Below, piece after piece: positions 41,680 to 49,875 of a stretch of 64,000 bases of DNA (within the stretch, counting starts at the first letter, position 1; every line of letters starts with the position of its first letter). The position numbers and the translations under genes were made by a program. This DNA is from JANXYY01 sp035530875 (GTDB lineage Bacteria > Actinomycetota > Actinomycetes > Nanopelagicales > Nanopelagicaceae). The notes beneath the pieces were generated by a model, which saw only the letters and a program-made list of their open reading frames with translations, searched no databases and was not told the origin of the DNA. The stretch spans positions 42,346 through 106,345 of the forward strand of contig DATKUB010000057.1 of assembly GCA_035530875.1 (NCBI GenBank), in the 5' to 3' direction.

Positions 41680-42821
41680 CGTCGGTTTCCGCCCATCGTC
41701 GCGGCCAATCGTTTAGGTGTGAAAGTGCTTGCGTATCCAGGTATCGGAGCACCCGTTAGGTAGGCGTGCATAACATCTCCGGTTGTCGGAGTCAGCAGAA
41801 CTCCATTTCGATGATGCCCAGTGGCCGCATAAAGGCCTACGCTATTTTCGATTGGTCCCATGAGCGGGGCGTTGTCGGGTGAACCTGGACGGAGGCCAGC
41901 ACTTACTTCAAGGATCTTCATCTCGGATACATGCGGAAAGATTTCGCGTGCGTCCCGAAGAAGTTGGTAAATCCCGCCAGCGGTCGGTTCCGTATCAAAT
42001 CCAGTTTCAAGCTCGGTTGCGCCAATAACAATTTCGCCGTTTTTGCGTGGAACCAGATATATCGGAACACCGCGCACCGACCCCCTGATGGTGTGAGTTA
42101 GCACCTGATAAACGCCGTCCCTAGGCGCAACTCGCAGAATTTCGCCCATGACTGGGCGGACACCAAGAGATTCGCCACCGACAATCTGTGATGACCAGGC
42201 GCCAGCCGCAATCACAATCTGCTCGGCTGGCACTAATTTGTTCACAGTACTAACCGCGCGAACCTGACGGTCTGGTCCGGGCTCAAATTCAATACCAGTG
42301 ACACGTTCATTCAAGAACTCCACGGCATTTGCTTTGCAGGCAGAGATTAGGGCGGCTACTAGAGCGCGGTTGTCGACCGAGAAATCACTTCTTACCAGCG
42401 TTCCACCGAGAATGCCGGGGGAGAGAAAAGGTTCGAGTTCACGGATCTCCATTCCGGAAAGTTCCGTGACGTCTAGATTGAGCGAGCGTTGAAATTCTCT
42501 CGTGCGATCCAAGGCGCGTAGATCGTCATGATTGAAGGCAAACTGGATAGTGCCCTCGGTGCGAAATCCAATCTCAAGTCCGCTTTCGGCTTCAAGTTCA
42601 TTGGCAAATTTTGGCCAGAGGGAGAGCGATGTGAGATCCAGGGCCAGCCTGTCCTCTTCGCCAAACCAAGCTTCACTGATCGGCGCGAGCATTCCACCGG
42701 CCACGTTGGATGCTCCCATGCCTGGTTCTGGGTCGATCACTACGACCTGGCTACCGATTCTGCCGATGCGCCAAGCGGTGACCAGCCCGGCCAGCCCGCC
42801 GCCAATTATCGCTACCTTCAT
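41676..42821 (-). CDS. thiO: Glycine oxidase ThiO
   Basis: 381 residues, FAD-dependent. The N-terminus MKVAIIGGGLAGLVTAWRIG binds FAD; GMGASNVAGGMLAPISEAWF and the late ATGHHRNGVLLTPTTGDV are typical of ThiO/DAAO enzymes. It oxidises glycine to dehydroglycine for ThiG. ATG 42821 follows GGAGG; the longer frame runs through the riboswitch and is rejected. First gene of thiO-thiS-thiG. Confidence 0.94.
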   Translation of the reverse strand: MKVAIIGGGLAGLVTAWRIGRIGSQVVVIDPEPGMGASNVAGGMLAPISEAWFGEEDRLALDLTSLSLWPKFANELEAESGLEIGFRTEGTIQFAFNHDDLRALDRTREFQRSLNLDVTELSGMEIRELEPFLSPGILGGTLVRSDFSVDNRALVAALISACKANAVEFLNERVTGIEFEPGPDRQVRAVSTVNKLVPAEQIVIAAGAWSSQIVGGESLGVRPVMGEILRVAPRDGVYQVLTHTIRGSVRGVPIYLVPRKNGEIVIGATELETGFDTEPTAGGIYQLLRDAREIFPHVSEMKILEVSAGLRPGSPDNAPLMGPIENSVGLYAATGHHRNGVLLTPTTGDVMHAYLTGAPIPGYASTFTPKRLAATMGGNRR

Positions 42822-42827
42822 GGAAAT

Positions 42828-42909
42828 CCTCCCTACGCCGGAATTACCCGGATCAGGTCCTACGGTCGCAAGAAGTTCTCGCCTCTCAGCCCTGGTTGGG
42901 CTCCCGTGT
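42828..42909 (-). promoter_or_regulatory. TPP riboswitch (THI element) upstream of thiO
   Basis: On the minus strand the RNA starts ACACGGGAGCCC and contains the conserved GGGCTGAGAGG (pyrimidine-sensor side) and GACCTGATCCGGGTAATTCC (pyrophosphate-sensor side), ending at GTAGGGAGG. The last GGAGG is the thiO Shine-Dalgarno, so TPP binding probably blocks translation initiation. A TATAGT -10 box (42916-42921, minus) lies 7-8 bases upstream. Confidence 0.93.
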
Positions 42910-42972
42910 CTAATCACTATAGAACTGCCATCGATTGGGTGCGAGCCGGCTCCACCTGGCAAGGTAGGCGCT

Positions 42973-43344
42973 GTGAACACCGATCCCGTCGCCATAGCAG
43001 TTGAGTCCTTGGTAACCGAGTGGCTCACCCTCACCGATGTAGCTGAGATGCTGGGAGTCGAGATCAACCAAGTTCGTCAGTATTTATCGGATGGAGATAT
43101 CGTCGCGGTCCGCCGAGGCGAACGAAGCGTCACCTCGATTCCAGCCCTGTTCATTGTTGACGGCCAATTGGTCAAGCATCTAAGAGGCACTCTTACCGTG
43201 CTGGCCGACTCCGGATATTCCACTTTGGAAGCGATCAAGTGGCTCCATACAGATGACGATTCACTACCGGGTTCGCCCATTGAGGCACTACGGTCAAATC
43301 GTGGTACCGAAGTTAAACGTAGAGCTCAAGCCCTGGCGCTTTGA
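42973..43344 (+). CDS. Rv2175c-like DNA-binding protein, HTH plus C-terminal domain
   Basis: 123 residues. ESLVTEWLTLTDVAEMLGVEINQVRQYLSDGDIVAVRRGE is a MerR-like helix-turn-helix, followed by IPALFIVDGQLVKHLRGTLTVLADSGYSTLEAIKWLHTDDDSLPGSPIEALRSN-type sequence known from Rv2175c, a DNA-binding protein that PknL phosphorylates in mycobacteria. The phospho-linkage is inferred from synteny. GTG 42973; an open upstream extension through the riboswitch is rejected. Confidence 0.9.
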   Translation: MNTDPVAIAVESLVTEWLTLTDVAEMLGVEINQVRQYLSDGDIVAVRRGERSVTSIPALFIVDGQLVKHLRGTLTVLADSGYSTLEAIKWLHTDDDSLPGSPIEALRSNRGTEVKRRAQALAL

Positions 43345-43368
43345 CGGATCGTTGAAGATGGAACCCCT

Positions 43369-44007
43369 GTGACCGATCTGCGGCAACAATTGGCGAGCGC
43401 ACGACTTTACCTTTGCACTGATTCGCGTCTGGGCCCGGGCGATTTTAAGACCTTCGTCGAGGCCGCCTATAGAGGCGGTGTGGATGTCATTCAACTTCGA
43501 GATAAGCACATCGATGCCGCGACCGAACTTGCAGTGCTTGAAGTTCTCGCGGAACAAGCCGATCGTTTCGACCGACTATGGGCGGTTAACGATCGTGCCG
43601 ATATTGCCGCTCTTGCCGGCGCACCAATAATCCACGTCGGACAGGATGACCTTAGCGCCCGGCAAACTCGCCAAATCGTGACGGGGAATACGCTTCTCGG
43701 TCGATCAAGTCACAGTCGCATTGAGGCCGAGTCCGAAGCTCAAGATCCTAAGGTCGACTACTTCGCCGTTGGGCCCTGTTGGCCGACTCCGACCAAACCC
43801 GGACGCTTGGCGCCCGGACTGTCGCTTGTGACTGAGGTCGCCCAGATGTCAGTGGGCAAACCATGGTTTGCGATTGGCGGAATAGACCAAACGAATGTTG
43901 ATCAAGTCCTTGCTGCGGGGGCGAATCGGGTAGTTGTAGTGCGGGCGATCACCGAGGCTTCAGATCCTGAGCGCGCAGCCGCCGAATTAAGAGCAAAGCT
44001 GCCGTAG
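43369..44007 (+). CDS. thiE: Thiamine-phosphate synthase
   Basis: 212 residues. It joins HMP-pyrophosphate and thiazole phosphate. RLYLCTDSRLGPGDFKTFVEAAYRGGVDVIQLRDKH, LWAVNDRADIAAL, IHVGQDDL, LGRSSHSRIEAE, YFAVGPCWPTPTKPG and FAIGGIDQTNV follow the family order. GTG start 24 bases after the Rv2175c-like gene; no TPP riboswitch is seen on this side. Confidence 0.94.
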   Translation: MTDLRQQLASARLYLCTDSRLGPGDFKTFVEAAYRGGVDVIQLRDKHIDAATELAVLEVLAEQADRFDRLWAVNDRADIAALAGAPIIHVGQDDLSARQTRQIVTGNTLLGRSSHSRIEAESEAQDPKVDYFAVGPCWPTPTKPGRLAPGLSLVTEVAQMSVGKPWFAIGGIDQTNVDQVLAAGANRVVVVRAITEASDPERAAAELRAKLP

Positions 44008-44011
44008 TCAA

Positions 44012-45088
44012 CTACAAACTTCGGCGAGCGGCGACTAGTGCCAACTCTGCAAGGTGCTCGCTTGCATTCCTTTCTATTTGGGATTCTTCAAGAGCCGACA
44101 ATGCTTTTGCGAGGCCGTCTTCAATCATCTGCTCTACAAACGCAACTGCACCTGTGTCTATGATTATTTCGCGCATTCTCATCACGTCATTCACTCCAAG
44201 CGTAATGCGGCCTAAGTGCTGTTCGATGAAGGCAGCCTGGGTGCCGTTTGCACGTTCTAGGGTTGCTGCTATTAGGACTGTACGTTTTCCTTCTCGTAGA
44301 TCATCTCCCGCTGGCTTACCGGTTTCATCCGGGTTTCCAAACACACCAAGCAGATCGTCTCGGAGTTGGAATGATTCGCCCAGCGGCATTCCGTAGCGCG
44401 AATACGACTCCAGCAACTGTTGGTCGGCGCCTGCCAAAGTAGCGCCAAAGTGTAGTGGTCGCTCAACCGTGTATTTGGCCGATTTCAGTTGAGCAACACG
44501 TAACGAGCGCTCGACACTCTGAGACGCTAGCGCTTGTTCCAGAACATCAAGATATTGGCCAGCCATGATTTCGACACGCATTTCGTCGAAGACTGGCAGC
44601 GATCGAATAAGAGCATCAGACTCGACCCCCGAGGCGTGAAACATTTTGTCGGCCCAGACCAGTGCCAAGTCCCCGAGAAGGATTGCCGAAGAAATTCCGA
44701 AGGCGTCTGAATCTCCGGACAGCCCCTGATCGCGATGGAGCGATGCAAATTTTTTGTGAATAGCCGGAAAACCTCTTCTAGTATCCGAACCATCCATGAC
44801 GTCGTCGTGAATCAAGGCGCAAGCCTGAATCAGTTCCAGTGACGCGCAGGCGCGAATTATCGCCGAATTTGGGATGCCACCTGCTCCGACAAAGCCCCAG
44901 TAGGCGAATAGCGGACGCAGGCGCTTGCCGCCGTTTAATACATACTCGGTCAAACTGGTGGACACCGAATCTAGTTCGGTTCCAATAGCCGCTAATTGGG
45001 CGCGTTGGTCTTGGAGAAAAATGCTTAGCGAGTGTTCAATTTCAGAGCGCGATTGAGTAAATGACGTAACGCTCTCGGGAGTCGACAC
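44012..45088 (-). CDS. idsA2: Geranylgeranyl/polyprenyl diphosphate synthase (IdsA-like)
   Basis: 358 residues. GGKRLRPLFAYWGF, the first Asp-rich motif ALIHDDVMDGSDTRRG and the second FQLRDDLLGVFGNPDETGKPAGDDLREGKRT are those of trans-prenyl synthases. It extends isopentenyl diphosphate chains, probably to C20 for carotenoids or quinones. GTG start. The CruF-like gene lies 31 bases upstream on the same strand, supporting a carotenoid role. Confidence 0.92.
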   Translation of the reverse strand: MSTPESVTSFTQSRSEIEHSLSIFLQDQRAQLAAIGTELDSVSTSLTEYVLNGGKRLRPLFAYWGFVGAGGIPNSAIIRACASLELIQACALIHDDVMDGSDTRRGFPAIHKKFASLHRDQGLSGDSDAFGISSAILLGDLALVWADKMFHASGVESDALIRSLPVFDEMRVEIMAGQYLDVLEQALASQSVERSLRVAQLKSAKYTVERPLHFGATLAGADQQLLESYSRYGMPLGESFQLRDDLLGVFGNPDETGKPAGDDLREGKRTVLIAATLERANGTQAAFIEQHLGRITLGVNDVMRMREIIIDTGAVAFVEQMIEDGLAKALSALEESQIERNASEHLAELALVAARRSL

Positions 45089-45119
45089 AGATCAAACTGT
45101 AGCCTGTGAGATGAGACGG

Positions 45120-45929
45120 CTAATCTCGGCCAAGCCATTTGGCAATCAGGTAAGGCGCAAGCACAATGAAGTAAAGCAACCCAGCAAGCAGTGCGATGGA
45201 TTTCTGCTGCAAATAAAGATTGCCGCTCACCCCGGCCAGGAGACCGATTGCCAGAAGCGAATCTACGGGGCCGCTGGCGAATGACCGTGCAGAGCGGTCT
45301 CGGTTAAGTGGCAAGAGCCAGTGAAGTGCCTGCACCAGGGCAAATCCAATCAGAAGCACTCCGGCGGTATTAGATAGTGGTGTTCCAGGGATACCGGGAG
45401 TTCTGGTTACATTCTGATCCCATTGCCAGTAGCCGTAATGATTGAGAATCGGGTCGGCAAGCAGGTCCCAAGCAAGGAATCCGATGGCACCCAGAAGCGC
45501 GGTCCACCGAGTGCTCAGGCGTCGCCCAAGTAGGAGCATTGGGTAGATGCCAGCCAACAGGGCGACGATCAGAAGTACCGGAGCTTGGTCGATCCTTGAT
45601 CCGAGGGAAGCTGCATAAACCACATGTCCGAACGGCCAGGCCGTTCGCGCGCTGAAATCAAAAACCGCAAAGCCGGAAAGAAGAGTTACAGATAGGAGAA
45701 CCAGAAAGTACTTAAAGCCAAACTCCCTTAACGAATGAACAAGGGCAAGGAGCGCTGTTGAATAGATCGCTATCTTTAAATCAAGGTTCTGGTTTACGCC
45801 TTTCAACAGGGGAAGGCCAAATTGCGCTGATGCGGTCACGAGCAGTAGTAGCCAAGCCAGCCACCCGAGATAGCGCCGCGATGGATGTTCTGCGTGGCGA
45901 GACCAGCCCTGGTATACCCGTAGTGTCAC
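45120..45929 (-). CDS. CruF-like carotenoid biosynthesis membrane protein
   Basis: 269 residues, seven or so helices. The segments SLREFGFKYFLVLL, GHVVYAASLG, GFLAWDLLADPILNHYGYWQWDQN and GTPLSNTAGVLLIG follow the pattern of CruF/bisanhydrobacterioruberin hydratase-type proteins, which hydrate carotenoid ends. Coupling to a prenyl synthase supports that pathway; phytoene synthase and desaturase are not in the window. Confidence 0.75.
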   Translation of the reverse strand: MTLRVYQGWSRHAEHPSRRYLGWLAWLLLLVTASAQFGLPLLKGVNQNLDLKIAIYSTALLALVHSLREFGFKYFLVLLSVTLLSGFAVFDFSARTAWPFGHVVYAASLGSRIDQAPVLLIVALLAGIYPMLLLGRRLSTRWTALLGAIGFLAWDLLADPILNHYGYWQWDQNVTRTPGIPGTPLSNTAGVLLIGFALVQALHWLLPLNRDRSARSFASGPVDSLLAIGLLAGVSGNLYLQQKSIALLAGLLYFIVLAPYLIAKWLGRD

Positions 45930-45943
45930 GGCGCCATTGTTGC

Positions 45944-46747
45944 CTATTTGGGTTGTCTATTTCTTTCGGGCTGCCCGTTCTCCCTAATTAAGTTAGCAAT
46001 CAGCTCGGGTTCGTCCCACATTGGTGCATGTCCCGTATCTTTTAGAATTATCCATTTTGCATGAGGAGGTGCGAGTTCCCTGGCCTGACAGGAGGGATAC
46101 GGCAGCGTCTGATCTGAATCTCCGAACACCACCGTGACTGGGATTTGCGGCGCAATCGGCGAATCAAATTTTCGATGCAAAATAGCCTCCCAAGCCGGAA
46201 AATAGCCGCGCGAACTACCCATGGCCACACCTGCATCAAGGCACACTTGTTTGGGCAAGTCGCGCCAACGTGGTGAAGTGTCCTTGAAGGCTAGGCGCTT
46301 AGCCCAATTTCGGCCGCTTAGCAGCGGCTGGAATGGCAGGCTCAGCACCGCCATGGTGCGATTTATCGCGGTCCACTTACTCGCTTTAGTAAGCGGGTGA
46401 TGCCAGAGTCCGGCTGGGGCCAGTGCCGTTACGGAGTTAACTCGGTCAGGCTGAGCGGCGGCCATTTCTAGGCAGATCCAACCGCCTAGCGAATTGCCGA
46501 CAAGGTGAAAGCGATCGATTCTTAGTTCATCCAGGTTCTGTAGTACCAACTCACCTAAAGATCGCGGATCCATCGGAATTCCTCGCTTATACGGCGTCTT
46601 GCCATGCCCGGGTAAGTCAAAAGCGATTACGTCGAAATATTTTTCCAGTTCCGGGGTGATTGTGCGCCACGCCGTTGCGGCTGATCCAAGGCCGTGCAGG
46701 AGCACAAGAGTTGAACCAGACCCTTTTCGTTCATAGGCCAGTTTCAT
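45944..46747 (-). CDS. Alpha/beta hydrolase
   Basis: 267 residues: VLLHGLGSAATAWRTI, FDLPGHGKTPY, GNSLGGWICLEMA (nucleophile Ser), PVTVVFGDSDQTLPYPSC and the His in LKDTGHAPMWDEPE. Length and motifs fit the epoxide hydrolase/esterase/BioH-like group; substrate unknown. Confidence 0.87.
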   Translation of the reverse strand: MKLAYERKGSGSTLVLLHGLGSAATAWRTITPELEKYFDVIAFDLPGHGKTPYKRGIPMDPRSLGELVLQNLDELRIDRFHLVGNSLGGWICLEMAAAQPDRVNSVTALAPAGLWHHPLTKASKWTAINRTMAVLSLPFQPLLSGRNWAKRLAFKDTSPRWRDLPKQVCLDAGVAMGSSRGYFPAWEAILHRKFDSPIAPQIPVTVVFGDSDQTLPYPSCQARELAPPHAKWIILKDTGHAPMWDEPELIANLIRENGQPERNRQPK

Positions 46748-46756
46748 AAACGTCGG

Positions 46757-47287
46757 TCAGGCTCCCACAAAAACCGGCGTAGCGCCGGTGAGTTCAATTA
46801 ACTGGGCAAAGTTGGTCTGAAAAACAGCGTGTGTGTGACCAGCTGCGGCCCAGAGAATTTCATAGTCGCTAAGCGCCAAGTCGATTAGGATTCTTAACTC
46901 ACTTGGATATCCAAGATGGCTTTGATGATGACTTCCTTCGCTTTTCCAAGCAAGCGGGCTTACGCCACCGATTGCAAAGCCTGACCATTTCCGAACAAAG
47001 TCCGCATCTGCGCGCAATATCTTCTCGATATTAAGAAATTCTGCGACCAGATGAGTGTCAACTCTATGCCGCCCAGATGTAATCACAAGAAGTGGGGTCG
47101 GCTCTGGGTCCCCAGGCAGGCCGAAGACGATAGATGAGGCCACCTGGCCGACCTCAATGCCGAGAGCTTTAGCCGCATCGATCGCAGTTCTGGCGCTGTC
47201 GTCAAGATGCGCTATTTGTGGATCAAGGCCCCGCCCATGAAGTGCGGCTTGGACTCGAAGTACCGCAGGATGTTCATGGGTGGCCAT
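46757..47287 (-). CDS. YbaK/EbsC-type aminoacyl-tRNA deacylase, full-length copy
   Basis: 176 residues. ALGIEVGQVASSIVFGLPGDPEPTPLLVITSGRHRVD, FAIGGVSPLAWKSEG and LWAAAGHTHAVFQT follow the YbaK/ProX editing-domain pattern, including the Gly-x-x-Pro loop; such enzymes hydrolyse mischarged Cys- or Ala-tRNA. ATG 47287. A closely related but truncated copy lies at 48242-48604 with the DUF3800 gene between. Confidence 0.88.
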   Translation of the reverse strand: MATHEHPAVLRVQAALHGRGLDPQIAHLDDSARTAIDAAKALGIEVGQVASSIVFGLPGDPEPTPLLVITSGRHRVDTHLVAEFLNIEKILRADADFVRKWSGFAIGGVSPLAWKSEGSHHQSHLGYPSELRILIDLALSDYEILWAAAGHTHAVFQTNFAQLIELTGATPVFVGA

Positions 47288-47331
47288 GAACGTACTGTAA
47301 CGATTTGGATTTCCATCCATAAGACCAGTGC

Positions 47332-47414
47332 TACACTTAAGCAAAAGTTCCACCCTGATGATAAGAGTCCCTGGGCTCTGTTGCGAGAGCAACTAGTCGG
47401 GGTGGTCGTTTTTT
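47332..47414 (+). ncRNA. Candidate structured small RNA with three-way junction
   Basis: Bases 47350-47405 fold as a three-way junction: P1 CCACCCTGA (47350-47358) with TCGGGGTGG (47397-47405), nine pairs with one wobble; P2 AGAGTC/GGCTCT (47364-47379) with a 4-base loop; P3 GTTGC/GCAAC (47380-47393) closed by a GAGA (GNRA) tetraloop. Six T residues (47409-47414) follow, as in an intrinsic terminator. An extended -10 box TGCTACACT (47329-47337) would start transcription near 47344. No family recognised; it could instead be a terminator-like structure. Confidence 0.45.
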
Positions 47415-47425
47415 AAGGCTAATTA

Positions 47426-48079
47426 TTAGTAATACAGGGTGTGGTCGTTTCTAAAAATGTTGAAGTCGGTCGGGCGTAGTGAGTTCTGAAGCGCAGTCCA
47501 AGGGCGTGACTCGTTGCGTTCCAGTACGACATATTTTGCCCAGCAAATGTAGTCGGCAATCTGTCCATTGCCATCGCTTATGAGGCGTTGGAAATATATG
47601 TGGAATGGTTTTCCCAGTTTTTTCAATTCTGGTTTTACCGCACCCATGAAGAAACCCTGTTGTTTCTTAGTGAGGGCCTGATCAAAAACAACAATGATCT
47701 GTTTGTAATTCTCTGCGGCATACGCCCTCACCGCAAATTTGATTATTGCGGATCCAAAGAGAGCATATAGGCCCTCTGGGTTTTGAATAGATGGTGCGAC
47801 TCTATGTTTGTCACCATAGATTGCATGAGCCTTAATATTCTTAAGACCATCAATAAGCGGGAAAACCCTGTCACGAATAAATTGCCTATCTTCCGAAGCA
47901 TGGAAACCAGACACATCATGTCCTTCAGCAAGCAATTGGTATTTAAGGGCATCTAAAGATGCTGCCGAATCCAGGGGGCTTAGCGCAGCTACGCACGTCA
48001 TAACAAAGTAATTTGTCCCTCTGTTTGAAAAGTCAAAATTCCCCGATTCGTCTATGAAAACAAAAAGTGAATCAGGCAC
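47426..48079 (-). CDS. DUF3800-family protein
   Basis: 217 residues. LFVFIDESGNFDFS with its Asp-Glu pair, the central DGLKNIKAHAIYGDKH, QIIVVFDQALTKKQQGFF and C-terminal NGQIADYICWAKYV-type sequence are hallmarks of DUF3800, an RNase-H-like family common on mobile and defence islands. GTG 48079 follows AGAGG; a TTG 11 codons upstream is less likely. It separates the two YbaK copies and is AT-richer than them, consistent with insertion. Confidence 0.8.
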   Translation of the reverse strand: MPDSLFVFIDESGNFDFSNRGTNYFVMTCVAALSPLDSAASLDALKYQLLAEGHDVSGFHASEDRQFIRDRVFPLIDGLKNIKAHAIYGDKHRVAPSIQNPEGLYALFGSAIIKFAVRAYAAENYKQIIVVFDQALTKKQQGFFMGAVKPELKKLGKPFHIYFQRLISDGNGQIADYICWAKYVVLERNESRPWTALQNSLRPTDFNIFRNDHTLYY

Positions 48080-48241
48080 TGGATTACCTCTTGCGCTGAG
48101 AGACGTACTCAATCGAGATTCCTTCCAGCGATATACGATGCTTTGCAGTTACTCATGGTGGACGCAAAAACTATAACCAGGAATGACCATGCGTCGGACA
48201 ACCATTTTGAGAGTTGTTGACAGTACTGGCTAAGTAGGCAA

Positions 48242-48604
48242 CTAGGCGCCAATCCAGGTTGCAGAAACCACTGGACTCACGCCGCGGATTGCAAAGCCAG
48301 ACCAGTTACAGACGAAATCAGCGTCAGCCCTTAGGAGTTCTTCCACGTTGAGAAATTGCGCAACTAAATGTGTGTCAACCCGATGTCGCTCGGAAGTGAT
48401 TACAAGAAGGGGTGTGGGCTCAGGATTGCCTGGCAAGCCGAAAACAATTGAGGATGCAACCTGGCCGACTTCGATGCCAAGTGCGTTTGCTGCGTCCACA
48501 GCGGTTCGCGCGGTTTCGTCAAGGTGGGCAATCTTTGGGTCAAGGCCATGTTTATGGAGCGCGGCCTGCACTCTCAGCACTGCTGGATGTTCCTGGGTAG
48601 CCAT
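48242..48604 (-). pseudogene. Truncated second copy of the YbaK-type deacylase
   Basis: 120 residues. The first ~112 match the full-length copy at roughly 85% by eye (same MAT-x-EHPAVLRVQAAL start and VGQVASSIVFGLPG), then the sequence ends VVSATWIGA where the intact protein continues for ~60 residues (AWKSEG onwards). The catalytic-domain C-terminus is thus lost. It is either a pseudogene or a shortened protein still read in frame. Confidence 0.7.
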
Positions 48605-48670
48605 GAAAACACTCTAACAATCTGGGTTGTCGAAATCGGAGATACCTTTGGAATTGAGCCGATGCACCGG

Positions 48671-49489
48671 TTACTTCAAACTCAGACCGGCCCGAATGGC
48701 TACATATGCTGCGACGGCAAATTGCAGGGCTGCGAAAGCCCGAGTGAGGGTTGCCCGGTCCGCACGAACCGCAACACGCTTCCCGGCAAAGGAGCCGAGG
48801 ATTGCGGCGGCGGTGAACGGCAGAATCACATGCCAAATGAAACTTCCATGACCGGCCCGCGCAGCCAAGGCGACCGCCGAGTTAAAGGCAATGACCAAGA
48901 GCGAAGTGCCGACAGCCACCGGCATGTCGAATCTGAGCAAGATCACCAGCGCCGGAACGATTATGAAACCGCCGCCAACGCCAAGGAAGCCGGTGAGGAA
49001 ACCGATTCCGAGGCCAGAAATCACGAAGGGCAGCACCACTTTTGCGCGTTCGAATGACGTAGGTCGGTTTCTAGCGGGGGTTGAAGCGTGGTGCTCTTCA
49101 GCATCAATTTCCACCAGCGTTTTCAGTTTTTCTGTTCGCGCACGTAATAACATTCCCACTGCCGCTACCACCATCAGAGCTGCGAAGGAGAGGAGCAGAA
49201 CATTCGGATTAACTGCGCGGTTCAGCCGAGTGCCAAGTAGCGATGCGGGTACGCCAACTAGGGCTAGAACACTCCCACGAAACCAACGTGTATTTCCTGC
49301 GCGCGAATGTCCAATGCTGGCAATTGCGGCAGTGACGCCGACGATAACCAAACTTCCGGTTGTGGCCTCTTGTGCCGTGAGCCCAAGCGCGTAGACCAAT
49401 GCCGGGACGGTCAGGATTGAGCCGCCCCCGCCAAGGGCTCCGAGGGAGATTCCGATTAGGAGACCAAGGCCAATGGAGCCAAGAATCAT
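48671..49489 (-). CDS. TauE/SafE-family sulfite/organosulfur exporter
   Basis: 272 residues with about eight helices; GLLIGISLGALGGGGSILTVPALVY and the second-repeat GIGFLTGFLGVGGGFIIVPALV are the two family signatures. Such proteins move sulfite, thiosulfate or sulfonates. ATG 49489 is preferred over a 12-codon extension that overlaps the rhodanese gene. It sits in a minus-strand run after GntR and rhodanese. Confidence 0.9.
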   Translation of the reverse strand: MILGSIGLGLLIGISLGALGGGGSILTVPALVYALGLTAQEATTGSLVIVGVTAAIASIGHSRAGNTRWFRGSVLALVGVPASLLGTRLNRAVNPNVLLLSFAALMVVAAVGMLLRARTEKLKTLVEIDAEEHHASTPARNRPTSFERAKVVLPFVISGLGIGFLTGFLGVGGGFIIVPALVILLRFDMPVAVGTSLLVIAFNSAVALAARAGHGSFIWHVILPFTAAAILGSFAGKRVAVRADRATLTRAFAALQFAVAAYVAIRAGLSLK

Positions 49490-49496
49490 CGCGACC

Positions 49497-49847
49497 TCAT
49501 CCGATGCGACCAGGCAATCCATCATTGTCGATCATCGGGAGTCCGGCTGCAGCCCAAGCAATCATCCCACCGACCATGTTGGTAGCGTCGATGCCCGCGG
49601 CGACCAAGGCGAGAGTGGCCCGACCTGACCGGTTGCCGCTTCGACAGACCACGATGATCGGTCGATCGATTGGGACGGAGTCGGCATTAATTTGGCTTAG
49701 CGGTAGATGAGTTGCCCGACTTGAGTGTCCGGCTTGCCACTCATCGAGTTCCCTCACATCAAGAAGGAGCACTTCGTCCGTGGTAGCCAAACGAGCAGCT
49801 TCCTCGACACTTATCTCCGGAATTATTGGTCCGGTGGCGTTGATCAC
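49497..49847 (-). CDS. Single-domain rhodanese
   Basis: 116 residues. ISVEEAARL, LLLDVRELDEWQAGHSSRATHLPLSQI and the active loop VVCRSGNRSGRAT carry the sulfur-accepting Cys. It transfers sulfane sulfur, probably between persulfide and thiosulfate. It ends 7 bases before the TauE start. Confidence 0.93.
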   Translation of the reverse strand: MINATGPIIPEISVEEAARLATTDEVLLLDVRELDEWQAGHSSRATHLPLSQINADSVPIDRPIIVVCRSGNRSGRATLALVAAGIDATNMVGGMIAWAAAGLPMIDNDGLPGRIG

Positions 49848-49875
49848 CTGTCTTCTCCTTTAGGTTGGCGGTTCA

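Noticed and set aside
42532..42972. N-terminal extension of the Rv2175c-like protein
   Set aside because: The open frame runs antisense through thiO and the TPP riboswitch; the fold starts at GTG 42973.
47287..47420. T-box riboswitch on the minus strand before the YbaK-type gene
   Set aside because: The minus strand contains AGGGTGGAAC like a T-box core, but the following bases of the core are wrong and no specifier stem fits in the short gap; the U-tract favours a plus-strand RNA.
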